Shown: positions 55,226 through 64,000 of the stretch, one piece after another
Layout of the letters: the number at the start of each line of letters is the position of its first letter
Position numbering within the stretch: position 1 is the stretch's first letter
Source: Effrenium voratum
Lineage: Eukaryota; Sar; Dinophyceae; Suessiales; Symbiodiniaceae
Direction: 5' to 3'
Length of the DNA stretch: 64,000 nucleotides
Assembly: GCA_963377175.1 (NCBI GenBank)
Contig: CAUJNA010002157.1
Location: forward strand, 158,327 to 222,326
Program-made: the position numbers and the translations under genes
The notes under the pieces: generated by a model
Seen by the model: only the letters and a program-made list of their open reading frames with translations
What the model was told of the DNA's origin: nothing
The model's database searches: none

Positions 55226-56545
55226 TGGCAGGGTTGTTTGTTTGTTTGTTTGTTTGTTTGGTTGGTTGGTGGGTTGGTTGTTTGCTTGGTTGGTTGGTTG
55301 GTTGGTTGTTTGTTTGTTTGTTTGTTTGTTTGTTTGTCGGTCTGTTTGTTTGTTTGTTTGTTTGTTTGCTTGCTTGTTTGTTTGTTTCGTTGTTTGGTTG
55401 GTTGTTTGGTTGGTTGTTTGTTTGTTTGGTTGGTTGTTTGTTTGGTTGGTTGTTTGTTTGTTTGGTTGGTTGGTTGGTTGGTTGGTTGTTTGTTTGGTTG
55501 GTTGGTTGGTTGTTTGTTTGTTTGTTTGTTTGTTTGTTTGTTTGGTTGTTTGCTTGTTTGTTTGTTTGTTTGGTTGGTTGGTTGGTTGTTTGGTTGTTTG
55601 TTTGTTTGTTTGTTTGGTTGATTGTTTGTTGGTTTGGTTGTTTGGTCGGTTGGTTGTTTGTTTGATTGCTTATTTTGGTTGGTTGTTGGTTTGTTTGTTT
55701 GGTTTGTTGTTTGTTTGTTTGTTTGTTTGTTTGTTTGTTTGGTTGTTTTGTTGTTGTTTTTTGTTTGTTTGTTTGTTTTTTTGTTTGTTTGATTGTTTGA
55801 TTGTTTGATTGATTGATTGTTTGATTGCGTTTTTTCCCGGTCTTGTTTTTTGTTTGTTTTTGTTTGGTTGGTTGTTTGTTTGTTTGGTTGTATGTATTGT
55901 TGTTTGTTTGTTTGTTTGTTTAGTTGGTTGGTTGACTGTTTGGTTGGTTAGTTGGTTGGTTGGTTGTTTGTTTGTTTGTTTGTTTGGTTGTTTGGTTGGT
56001 TGGTTGGTTGTTTGGTTGCTTGTTTGTTTCGTTGGTTGGTTGGTTGGTTGGTTGGTTGGTTGGTTGGTTGGTTGGTTGGTTGGTTGGTTGGTTTCTTGTT
56101 TGTTTCGTTGGTTGGTTGGTTGTTTGTTTGTTTGTTTGTTTGTTTGTTTGTTTGTTTGTTTCGTTGGTTGGTTTTTTGTTTGTTTGTTTCTTTTGTTGGT
56201 TGGTGTGTTGGTTGGTGTGTTGGTTGGTTGGTTGGTTGGTTGGTTGTTTGTTTGTTTGTTTGTTTGTTTGTTTGGTTTGTTTGGTGGGTTGGTTGTTTGT
56301 TTGTTTGGTTGTTTTTGTTTTTGTTTGTTTGGTGGGTTGGTTGTTTGTTTGGTTGTTTGTTTTTTTAGCTGGTTGCTTGTTTGTTTGCTTGTCGGGCTGT
56401 TTTTGATTGTTTGTTTGTTTGCTTTGTTGTTTGGTTGGTTGGTTGGTTGTTGTTTGGCTGGTTGTTTGTTTGGCTTTTTGTTCGTGCATGTGTTTGTTTG
56501 TTCGTGTATGTGTTTGTTTGTTCGTGTGTTGTTTGCGTGTTGTTT
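55226..56545. repeat. (TTTG)n/(TTGG)n compound repeat
   Basis: Tetranucleotide TTTG and TTGG tracts alternate, including about 16 uninterrupted TTGG at 56030-56092. They are complementary in type to the (CAAA)n tracts of the 49.8-52.8 kb block. The Leu/Val/Cys/Phe/Gly/Trp and Asn/Gln/Thr/Lys ORFs are repeat translations. Confidence 0.97.
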
Positions 56546-57065
<520 letters not shown>

Positions 57066-57518
57066 AGTCTTATTGGTGCTGCTGCTGCATGAGGAAATCG
57101 TAGTTGTGGCGGACTTTTTGGATTACTGCCCAATCATACATACATAGACAGGTTTCATGTCTGGTCGACTTTGTTTGCGCAACCATTAAAAGCAATGCGG
57201 GAACGGAGGGCATTTGCAAATGTTCACGTCGGTTCCAGCCCGCATCGTACGTGTGGCTTCGACACTGGGTCCCTCATTGTTTCCATGGTCCGGGATGCTT
57301 CTTTTGGAACGCAGCCATCAAGTCAGATATCCTGGATTCGAACAACAAGTGTTTTGGAAAGAGGGATGGGGAGCCAACCAAAGGTGTCCGCAACCCAACT
57401 GTAGAAGACAGTCCAGTTTCCCATGGTTCCTCCTTGAAGCCGCCGATTCTGCCTGCCGGGGTCTTCGGAAGTTGAAGGAGCAGACTCCGGAACTCAAAAC
57501 CGAAGCCCGCTTTCGAAG
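57066..57518. other. No supported gene, likely intronic
   Basis: Short ORFs at 57104-57475 and 57214-57639 lack motifs. The second is a shadow frame of the exon that follows. Confidence 0.4.
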
Positions 57519-57620
57519 GCCCCTGAGCTGGGCTCCTACATCAAGCAGCTGGTGGGGGATGAGAAGGGCGATGGCATGCAGCACTGGAGGCGGAAGCGAG
57601 GCATGTGCAACCTCGTCTAG
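57519..57620 (+). CDS. Candidate terminal exon, unknown
   Basis: CGCTTTCGAAG|GCC opens 33 codons reading APELGSYIKQLVGDEKGDGM, then QHWRRKRGMCNLV and TAG 57618-57620. The AG|G border, charged helical composition and a basic C-terminus make a good terminal exon. It is not in the frame of the longer ORF overlapping it. The rest of the gene would lie upstream, across the TTTG/TTG arrays. The family is unknown. Confidence 0.5.
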   Translation, partial: APELGSYIKQLVGDEKGDGMQHWRRKRGMCNLV

Positions 57621-59486
57621 TGGTGAAGATGTTAAGTAGAAGTAGTTTGGTTGGAGGGAGGTTGTAGTCTGTAGTCTGGTGCAGAAGAATGTGGATAAAT
57701 CATGAGTTGAATTCTTTTTCATGCACAGTGTTTGCCGAGACCTTTGAGTTTGTTTGACCCTGGCTGGACCTGTTCGCGAAGGTATGGCAGATGTGTTTGT
57801 CTCATATCGACGTGTTATCTACATGCACAGTGCGGTTTGCAAAGGAAAGCAAGGGGGGCGGGTATGTCCATGTTGAGACCTGCAGCTTTTGGAAGGTTCA
57901 GCTTAGCACTATGAGACCACAACCTGGCTGCAACATTGCCAGCGCACGCAGCTGCAGCCGCCCTGCAATCTGATTCTTGCAAGAACATGGGAACCCCCTA
58001 TATATTTTAGTGGTCTTGGAGTGGGAAAGGTCCGTGCCTCGGACATGCGATACGAACACAACGCGGGGTACCGAGTGCATCGATAACTCCCTTGGTCAAA
58101 ACTTGCTCACCGAGATCTACAGGGCCTCTGGGTGGGTCAACTACCTGGTAGCGCTTGTCTGTTTAACCAATGGTCACTAAGCAAATGCTGCATTCTTGTT
58201 TGAGCATCGTATGGGCGATTTACTTTTCTTGCTCAATAATCAATGTGAAAGAAAGGCTGGCAAACCCCGCCATGTCTGACGTTGCAGGACCTACACGGCT
58301 TTTCAACGCGAGGAAACCGCCCACTTTAAAGGGGGTGGCTGCCTTGGGTTCTTCTTGCGCGCTTTTACCCACCTGTTCATTATGTGCTTGATTTCCATTT
58401 GTTTGGCGATTCATCCCAGCCGGCGGGCAAGGAGGATTGGTCGTTCTAATTTTAATGCCAGCTGGGGCAGTTGTGTTGACTAAAACCCTTGGTCAAGAAA
58501 TGCGACCGAGTGGCAGAGGGCAATCGCAGCATGGCCCGGTTGAAGTCTCAGGCGTGTTGTGTGAGCCATGGGCTTCGGACAGTCTGTTCGAACGACTGGC
58601 CAGGCTGGTGAGCGAAGTGGATGCCATCGACAGCCTCATGCAGGATGGGGGGGTTCGCCTTCGCGATGGGTGCAGATTCAAGTGGATGCACTGTGTACGA
58701 CAAGGGGTGGGGTGTCAATCGGGTTGACGCGACGGTTCATGACAGGCATCACGATGCAAACGAACCGCCCCTTTCAGGTGTTCACGTGCCTGCGCACCTT
58801 GCAGCTACTTAAACCCTCAGCTTCAAAGCTGAAGTTTCGGCCTGTGGCACTTGGTGCCAGCGTGCCCGTGCTTCTGGCAGTTGTGGCACCGGTGCGCACA
58901 TGAATCCCACACAGCAGATCTCACTCATCGGGTAATGAGATCCTGGATGTAGGAAGAAACCCTGCTTGCTGGCTGGTTGCTGCTTGATTGCGGGGATTGT
59001 GACGCGCTCTTCTCATTCCATAGTTGATGAATGCAATAGGTTCATTGATCAAGGGTTCCAGAGCTGCTCTGTGAGTTCGGTGAGTCAAAAGGAGCCGCTC
59101 TGGTTTGAGGAACAGTCAGGCGCAACCAGTCCCAGCCAACCAATTGAATGGTTCCCTGCTTTGACAAGTTCCTCTGTGAGTTCCACCGCTGGCAACAGGC
59201 ATGGGAAGGCCAACCTGCATTCAGTTGCGAGGAGGACGAAGGTGGATTCCCCAATTTTTCCTGCGGCTCCAGGCTGGCCTTTTTTAGAACTGCCACACAT
59301 CAGGTTCGAGAAAACATGTCCAACTCTTTGTCTGGTTCGTTTGGGGAGGACTTGGGGGACTCACTGAATTTGCCACAGAAACCAGGGACCCCATGCCCTT
59401 AAGGAACCTCTACCTTGACCATGGCTCACATGGCCCGCGGGTCTGCTGGTTGCCAGCCTTTGAAACAATCCGCTTTTTTTTTTCAG
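57621..59486. other. No supported gene
   Basis: Frames at 57977-58180, 58437-58903 and 58966-59402 are short and motifless. Nothing distinctive. Confidence 0.4.
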
Positions 59487-59762
59487 GTCATGAGAGCCCA
59501 AGGTGAAAAAAGAGACGCCCCTTGGTGCACAAAGGCGTCCCATTTCAAAAGCGATTCAAGGAACTGGAAGGAAAGGGTCCCGTTTTTTGTGGGGCTCCGG
59601 ACTGTGCTCGCGAAGCGGAAGGAAAGCCTGGAGCGGCATCGGGCTGCTGAGCAAAAAGCCAAGTGGGACCCTCAAGAAGGGTGCAATGGGTGCACAGAAT
59701 ATCGCAAGAACGGCATGGCGAGGACACAAAGAAGACAACATCCCTCCAACAATCCTAGCTGA
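59487..59762 (+). CDS. Candidate terminal exon, 91 codons, unknown basic protein
   Basis: A CGC-(T)12-CAG|GTC acceptor, the cleanest polypyrimidine tract in the window, opens a 91-codon frame to TGA 59760-59762. It starts VMRAQGEKRDAPWCTKASHF. The central part VLAKRKESLERHRAAEQKAK is a highly charged helix, possibly a coiled coil. The C-terminus is Asn/Pro/Arg-rich. It may end earlier at a donor near 59690. The family is unknown. Confidence 0.45.
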   Translation, partial: VMRAQGEKRDAPWCTKASHFKSDSRNWKERVPFFVGLRTVLAKRKESLERHRAAEQKAKWDPQEGCNGCTEYRKNGMARTQRRQHPSNNPS

Positions 59763-61080
59763 TTGAGAGCAGTTGACCAGTTTTGAGCTTTCTTCAGGCG
59801 GATTGTCTCGATAAGCAAAAAAACAGCATTGAGGCAGATGAGCACGGCTGCTTGAACGTACCTCTTCTGCAGAGGTTTAGATAAGTATTGCACAGACCCC
59901 CGAAAGTGAGTCAATCGGCCCATGTATGCGGAAATTGCGAAAGGCCGAACATCACATCAAAACCATCTCGATGTTCCGAAAAAGGGAGTGGTCTCTCTTT
60001 GGTTTCCCTTTGGCGTCCCGCAAATTTTCCTTCGGTGCGGTTGTAACAACCCCCAAAACAGGGAAGCATGTGCTGATCATTGACTCCTTTGGTCGCAGTG
60101 TGGGCCAAGGCAGCGGCACGTCTTGGAGGAACAGGTCGGGGGAGGGGGAGGGGGGGAGAGGTTCGGGTTGGCTGACAGAAAGCATGACCCGCAGGTCTCA
60201 ATGTCGTACGCAAGAAGGAGGTTTATGGAGAGGTCAAAGAGAGAGGAGAATTGAATAGATCATCCCAGCACATGCTCATGGCTTTCGTGTTACCTATTTG
60301 AGTTGGGTCTCTGTAGATCCGCTCAACCATTGCCAATCTCATGGCCAGCCACACGAAGGTTCACTTTTAGGCTGCGACGTTTTGGGAGGGACATGCAATG
60401 GCCCGTGGTTCAAGGTTGAACGGATTTGAACATGCTCTCCAGTGCGGCCAAGGGTGTCGGAGAATGTTTGCACAATGATTCCCAGCCTGACTCTCACACC
60501 GCTGTTGTCAAAGCCTGCTCACATCAGGGCCTCCTGTCGGCGACACAAAAGATCAATCGACTATCACCTCTTTGTGCGGGCTAGAGGCTGCTGATGGTGC
60601 CTTGCTTGGGATTGCAGGCTGTCCTGAATCCAATCGCAAAGCAGCTTTCAAGAGGACGCCAATTGTTTGGAGCATGTCCAAAGGGGCCCAGCAGTCGTTT
60701 GAGCCGCTTGCGCCCACAATCTTCTGCCGCACTTCAGAATCGCGCCAAGCTCAGACATTTCTCTGAACCTTTGGGTAGGCTTCGCCTGAGGTTTGGGTCA
60801 AACATTGCCCAACACACATAGCCAGACAACAATTGTCCGTGCTCAATACGGGCAACAGCATAATTTCGTTAACCGTGCGTGGCTAACGTTTACGCAGCGC
60901 CGCCACAGTACTGTTCTCAGGGCTGCAAGTGGAACCCTTTACTAGTTGGTTTGGGACATCAGGGCTTTTAAGGCCCTCTTGGCCTGGTTACCTCTCACCA
61001 GCGTGCTACCCAGAAGGCAAAAGCCGCAGGAACGTAGGCCAAACGCTGGGTGCTTCATTCAGGTCCCTTCTGCTTCCGAG
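59763..61080. other. No supported gene
   Basis: A purine-rich patch (GGGGGAGGGGGAGAGG) is at about 60137-60160. ORFs on both strands are short and motifless. Confidence 0.4.
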
Positions 61081-61152
61081 GGGGAAGCGTTTGCTTCTTT
61101 AGGCAGCGGTCTGTGCCAGGTACGGGAGGCGCAGAAGAAGGACCACAAGTGA
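61081..61152 (+). CDS. Possible terminal exon, unknown
   Basis: CTTCTGCTTCCGAG|GGG opens 23 codons reading GEAFASLGSGLCQVREAQKK, then DHK and TGA 61150-61152. It is short, and a donor at CAG|GTACGG inside it is an alternative. Confidence 0.28.
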   Translation, partial: GEAFASLGSGLCQVREAQKKDHK

Positions 61153-61329
61153 AGCAGTGAGTCGTCCTTCCGCCTGACAGTCACCTCCTTCTGAATGTTA
61201 GTGGTGGGTCTAAACATTGATCATGCACAGCCCAATCACAGCTGCATGAAAACAAGCTTGTTGCCGCATGAAATGTTCGTGTTCCCATACCATGTGTGGT
61301 CAAACCCGATGATTTGTGCCATGCTCGGC

Positions 61330-61635
61330 GTCAGAGGGCGGTGCTCGTGTTTTTCTCCCAGGTGTCAACTGCCCCGTGTGACCTAGGCAAAAAGACGTCT
61401 TTTCCCTACCCCAATTTCAAGGGGCCCTGCGGCTGACGTCAGAGGGGCGTTGCTTGTGTTCTTCTTCCAGGTGTCAATTGAAAGACGTCTTTTGTTCCCT
61501 ACCCCAAATTCAAGGCGCTCTGCGGCCGACGTCACAGGGGCGTTGCTTGTGTTCTTCTTCCAAGTGCCAACTGCCCTATGTGACCTAGGCAAAAAGACGT
61601 CTGTTTCCCTACCCCGAATTGGTTCCAAGTTGCGG
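61330..61635. repeat. Three tandem copies, 93-108 bp, with AGACGTCT palindrome
   Basis: Copies start at 61330, 61438 and 61531 with GTCASAGGGGCGTTGCTTGTG. Each contains TTCTTCCARGTGYCAA, an AAAGACGTCTTTT-type palindrome and a TTCCCTACCCC-AATT box, and ends in TGCGGC-GAC. Copy 2 lacks about 15 bp. The minus ORF at 61383-61652 is a repeat translation. Confidence 0.9.
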
Positions 61636-61761
61636 CCAAAACGCACAAACATGAAAACTCGTCCCTTGACTGGTTGGGTTTCAAGTTGCAGCCCACATGG
61701 GACCGGTCTCAGGGTCAGTCCTGGGACCAGTGCTGGGATCTCGCCTGGTGAACTGCTTGCT

Positions 61762-61905
61762 GCTGGTCTTGTTGGGCTGCTGGGCTGTTGGGCTGTTGGG
61801 TTGTTGGGCTGTCGGGGTGTTGTTTGGTTGTCGGGCTGTTGGGCTGTTGCTGGGCTTTTGGGCTGTGTTGGGCTGTTGGGCTGTTGGGCTGTTGGGCTGT
61901 TTGTG
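61762..61905. repeat. 8-bp GTTGGGCT array
   Basis: About sixteen GTTGGGCT units with variants (GTCGGGCT, TTTTGGGCT). G-triplets at 8-bp spacing give quadruplex potential. Direct repeats AGTTGCAGCCCAC lie on either side (about 61685 and 62022). Confidence 0.9.
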
Positions 61906-61924
61906 TGGTAGTGTGGTTGTCCCG

Positions 61925-61946
61925 GGTCCGGTCCTGGGACCGGACC
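61925..61946. other. 22-bp inverted repeat, GGTCCGGTCC/GGACCGGACC
   Basis: Perfect 10-bp arms with a 2-base centre, immediately after the GTTGGGCT array. Similar GGACCGGTC and CTGGGACCAG palindromic pieces occur on its left side (61700-61735). Confidence 0.85.
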
Positions 61947-62196
61947 TGGGAGTCAACTTTTTGTGCGCTCGGCTGTGTCCTCCAGGGAGAACAAATGAAG
62001 AGGATTCCAATCACTTCATTCCAGTTGCAGCCCACGCCGGTCCTTTCTGCAAGAGGCCAGGACAATAGGCAGAGCGTCGGCGCATGTCTTTGCCGCCTTT
62101 TCGTGGGAAGGCAAGGGGCGGATTCGGGCGGTCGCCATGACCCTTATTGCGGTCGTGACCATGGTCCTGCAGCTGGGATCGCCCGCGCGGGCAAAG

Positions 62197-62349
62197 GCTC
62201 ACCGAGGTCCTCGGGCGGCAAGCGGAGGTGGGATTGCATGTGGTCCCGATTGGCTGTTGGCTGGTGGAGAACGCGCAGTGGACTTGCCTCACATGGCAGG
62301 CGTACAGCGCAGCGCGTGCGGAGATGCTGCGCAACCTGCAACCCTGCAG
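62197..62349 (+). CDS. Candidate exon, 50 codons, unknown
   Basis: GCGGGCAAAG|G opens a frame reading LTEVLGRQAEVGLHVVPIGC, then WLVENAQWTCLTWQAYSAAR and AEMLRNLQPC, ending at CAG|GTAGCG. Borders and composition are very good, and the first base and last two bases are split codons. Beyond the donor another frame (to 62439) reads SDELWAELAEWLVVLRPKG, also protein-like. Either it is a second exon or a 1-bp shift separates the two halves. The family is unknown. Confidence 0.5.
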
Positions 62350-62562
62350 GTAGCGACCTGCTAAACGGGCTTGGGAGCGACGAGCTGTGGGCTGAGCTGG
62401 CTGAATGGCTTGTCGTTCTCAGACCGAAGGGCTGATTCATTGGCGAACCTCCTGATGCGAAATAACTCGAAAAAGAGAAAGGAATTTTGAAGGGCAAGGC
62501 TGGGGTTGCATAAGGGGTGTATGCATTCTTGTCATGGATACTAGCTTGTTTGTTGCGCACAG

Positions 62563-62775
62563 ATGTACATGCAGGCAGTAGTGCTGACACCAGAAGGGCT
62601 AGTGATGAGCCTTGTGAGGTGGTTGTGTGAATACATGGCCATGGCTCAAGAGCCCCTTTCAGCATTGCTTGCGCATAGACACTTGTGTGCCAAGCGGGAA
62701 CAAACAGCGGTCCGTGCGCTGTTTCATGGTAGCGGAGCTGCCTGGTTGCTGATAGAGGAACTACAGAACTCCTAG
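62563..62775 (+). CDS. Possible terminal exon or ORF, unknown
   Basis: The ATG at 62563 follows TTGCGCACAG and opens 70 codons to TAG 62773-62775. Residues 5-60 (VVLTPEGLVMSLVRWLCEYM onward) are amphipathic helical and protein-like. It probably belongs with the exon at 62197-62349. A long Ser/Pro-rich minus ORF (62144-62821) is its antisense shadow. Confidence 0.35.
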   Translation: MYMQAVVLTPEGLVMSLVRWLCEYMAMAQEPLSALLAHRHLCAKREQTAVRALFHGSGAAWLLIEELQNS

Positions 62776-62817
62776 CGTCGCTGCTCAGGTGTCCGCACAC
62801 ATGGCTCACGGACATGC

Positions 62818-64000
62818 TCACAGAACAACCGCTGCGTTGCCTGGCTCTCTGGCCATCTCTAGATTGGCAGAGAGCAGCTTTGTGTTCAAATCAAGCCTGC
62901 GCAGGCACTCACTCGCCTTTTCAACCCCACGAGCGTGCGTCAGCGTCCACCAAGCCTCCCCTAGCCTGGGGCGCTGATGGCATTCACATGCCCCACAAAG
63001 ACCCGCAAGTCTGACAATCTTGCAGCCAGCGCGGTCTTGTCTTCACTCCCATTTGGGACCAAGCTCACGAACTTGCTCTCTCGCCCGTTTTTCTCGCTGA
63101 GCGCAACACAGTAATCTGGCGCTCTTGCTGCCAGGATGAATCTTGACGCGGATTTCGCTCTTCGTGTTCAAGATCGTCATGCCTTGCTTGGCAAATCGCC
63201 TGGGCACCTCCAGCAAAAAGGCTTCGATGTAGCGTCTGCCGGCATGTGGGGCCACCCAAAGCCGTTCTGCAGCTTGCTGAGCATCTGCTCCTGCTCCTCC
63301 GTCAGTGTCGCCAAAAGCAGCAGGCCCTCCATGTTCACTTTCGCAGTGAACTCGCCCAAGACGGCCCCAACCGGGCTCAGCGCATCGACCGGGTTGAGGC
63401 AGCAAGTGTACCACACGCCCGGCCTCAGCTTCACAAGCCGCTGCACGTGCCAAGGCTTCGAATCTATCTTGTACCTGTGTCAGCCTCCGGGCGTCCGAGC
63501 ATTCAAAAATCCCTCGTCTGCCTCCAAGGGCATTCCCGGATAGTCCGGGCCAAGCTCATGACATCTCACTCCTCAGCATCCTCTTCATCTGTTCCTGCAC
63601 CATCTTCACTCTTACGCTGGCACTTGTCATCCTCTCGCTGGCACTTCTGCAGCCGTTGCCTCCGCAAGGTTCCCAAGGCCCCCACCGTCGAACTTCAGCC
63701 CGAACGCAGCGTAGAGCAGGATGCCTTCGCATCATCACCCCGTCGACCACATCGATGCACCAGGCTGACTGCACAAGCTGCTCGCCAGCTGGCTGCGCCT
63801 TGAGCAGTTTCACAGCTTGCTTTGCCCAAGCCGCAGAGTCTTCCCCCGGGGTCCAACACAGCTTGCTCTTCTTCCGACCGTCGCAGCCTTGGATAGTGTG
63901 TTCGTGGTAGTCCGGGAGCACTCCTTCGCCTTCATGTAGGCAACCTTCGGGAATGCACGCCAGCCATGTTTTCGCTCGAATCTTCCTGGCGCGGGTCAGG
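62818..64000 (-). pseudogene. Frameshifted minus-strand coding region, unknown, runs off the end
   Basis: The reverse strand is protein-like from the window end down to TGA at 62818-62820, but only if the frame changes about five times and one in-frame TGA (near 63480) is passed. Recognisable pieces in order are a KSKLCWTPGEDSAAWAKQAV segment, KFDGGGLGNLAEATAAEV, DYPGMPLEADEGFLNARTP, VGAVLGEFTAKVNMEG, LTEEQEQMLSKLQNGFGWP, RRYIEAFLLEVPRRFAKQG, KTALAARLSDLRVFVGHV, and a C-terminal LNTKLLSANLEMAREPGN. No family was recognised. Decay of a retroposed or duplicated gene is likely. Indel sequencing errors are the alternative. Confidence 0.5.

Noticed and set aside
62144..62821. 225-codon minus ORF
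   Set aside because: It is Ser/Pro/Arg-rich with no motif and lies exactly antisense to better plus-strand exon candidates.

Overview
The window looks like a dinoflagellate nuclear scaffold, probably from the Symbiodiniaceae/Suessiales or a relative. Four things point there. Gene density is very low. Introns and spacers are packed with minisatellites and microsatellites. Isolated GC-rich exon-sized islands end in AG|G acceptors, and several have GC (not GT) donors directly after GAG or CAG. One intronless, cysteine-rich gene has strongly G/C-ending codons. There is no operon structure, no Shine-Dalgarno pattern, and no tRNA or rRNA I could confirm. The species call is inference from style, not from a database match.

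Layout. 0-2.3 kb: nested tandem repeats with 15-, 63-, about 75- and 14-bp units. 2.5-10.9 kb: mostly unassigned sequence with weak ORFs, a (TG)n tract and a 142-bp terminal-inverted-repeat element. 10.9-12.4 kb: a 10-bp minisatellite (GTTTCGCCAA). 14.2 kb: a second TIR element, flanked by TA. 17-21 kb: sparse exon-like islands and the first copy of a 111-113 bp TIR element. 21.2-25.0 kb: six consecutive exon candidates that together spell the C-terminal part of a saccharopine-dehydrogenase-like oxidoreductase (SCCPDH type). This is the best multi-exon gene here, and it ends beside a C-rich 10-bp array. 26-49 kb: scattered plus-strand exon candidates of unknown product, four more TIR-element copies, telomere-like CCCTAAA-rich sequence at 38 kb, an inverted duplication of a decayed coding fragment at 42.6-43.2 kb, and a 3.4-kb GGTTYAGGTT array containing a 100-N assembly gap. 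49.8-52.8 kb: a 3-kb CA-rich simple-sequence block. 53.7-54.4 kb: the one convincing complete gene, a 210-residue two-module Cys-rich protein. 55.2-57.1 kb: a GT-rich block complementary in type to the CA block. 57.5-62.8 kb: more terminal-exon candidates and a 3-copy, about 100-bp tandem repeat. 62.8-64.0 kb: a minus-strand coding region broken by several frameshifts and stops, running off the window end.

The genes do not form a pathway that can be read from the window. The strongest biological signals are (i) the SCCPDH-like exon series with non-canonical GC donors, (ii) the two-module DQCAxPPAxGSP protein, (iii) a short non-autonomous transposon family whose 4-bp target duplications are visible at three copies, and (iv) three unrelated minisatellites that all share a 10-bp, one-helical-turn period.
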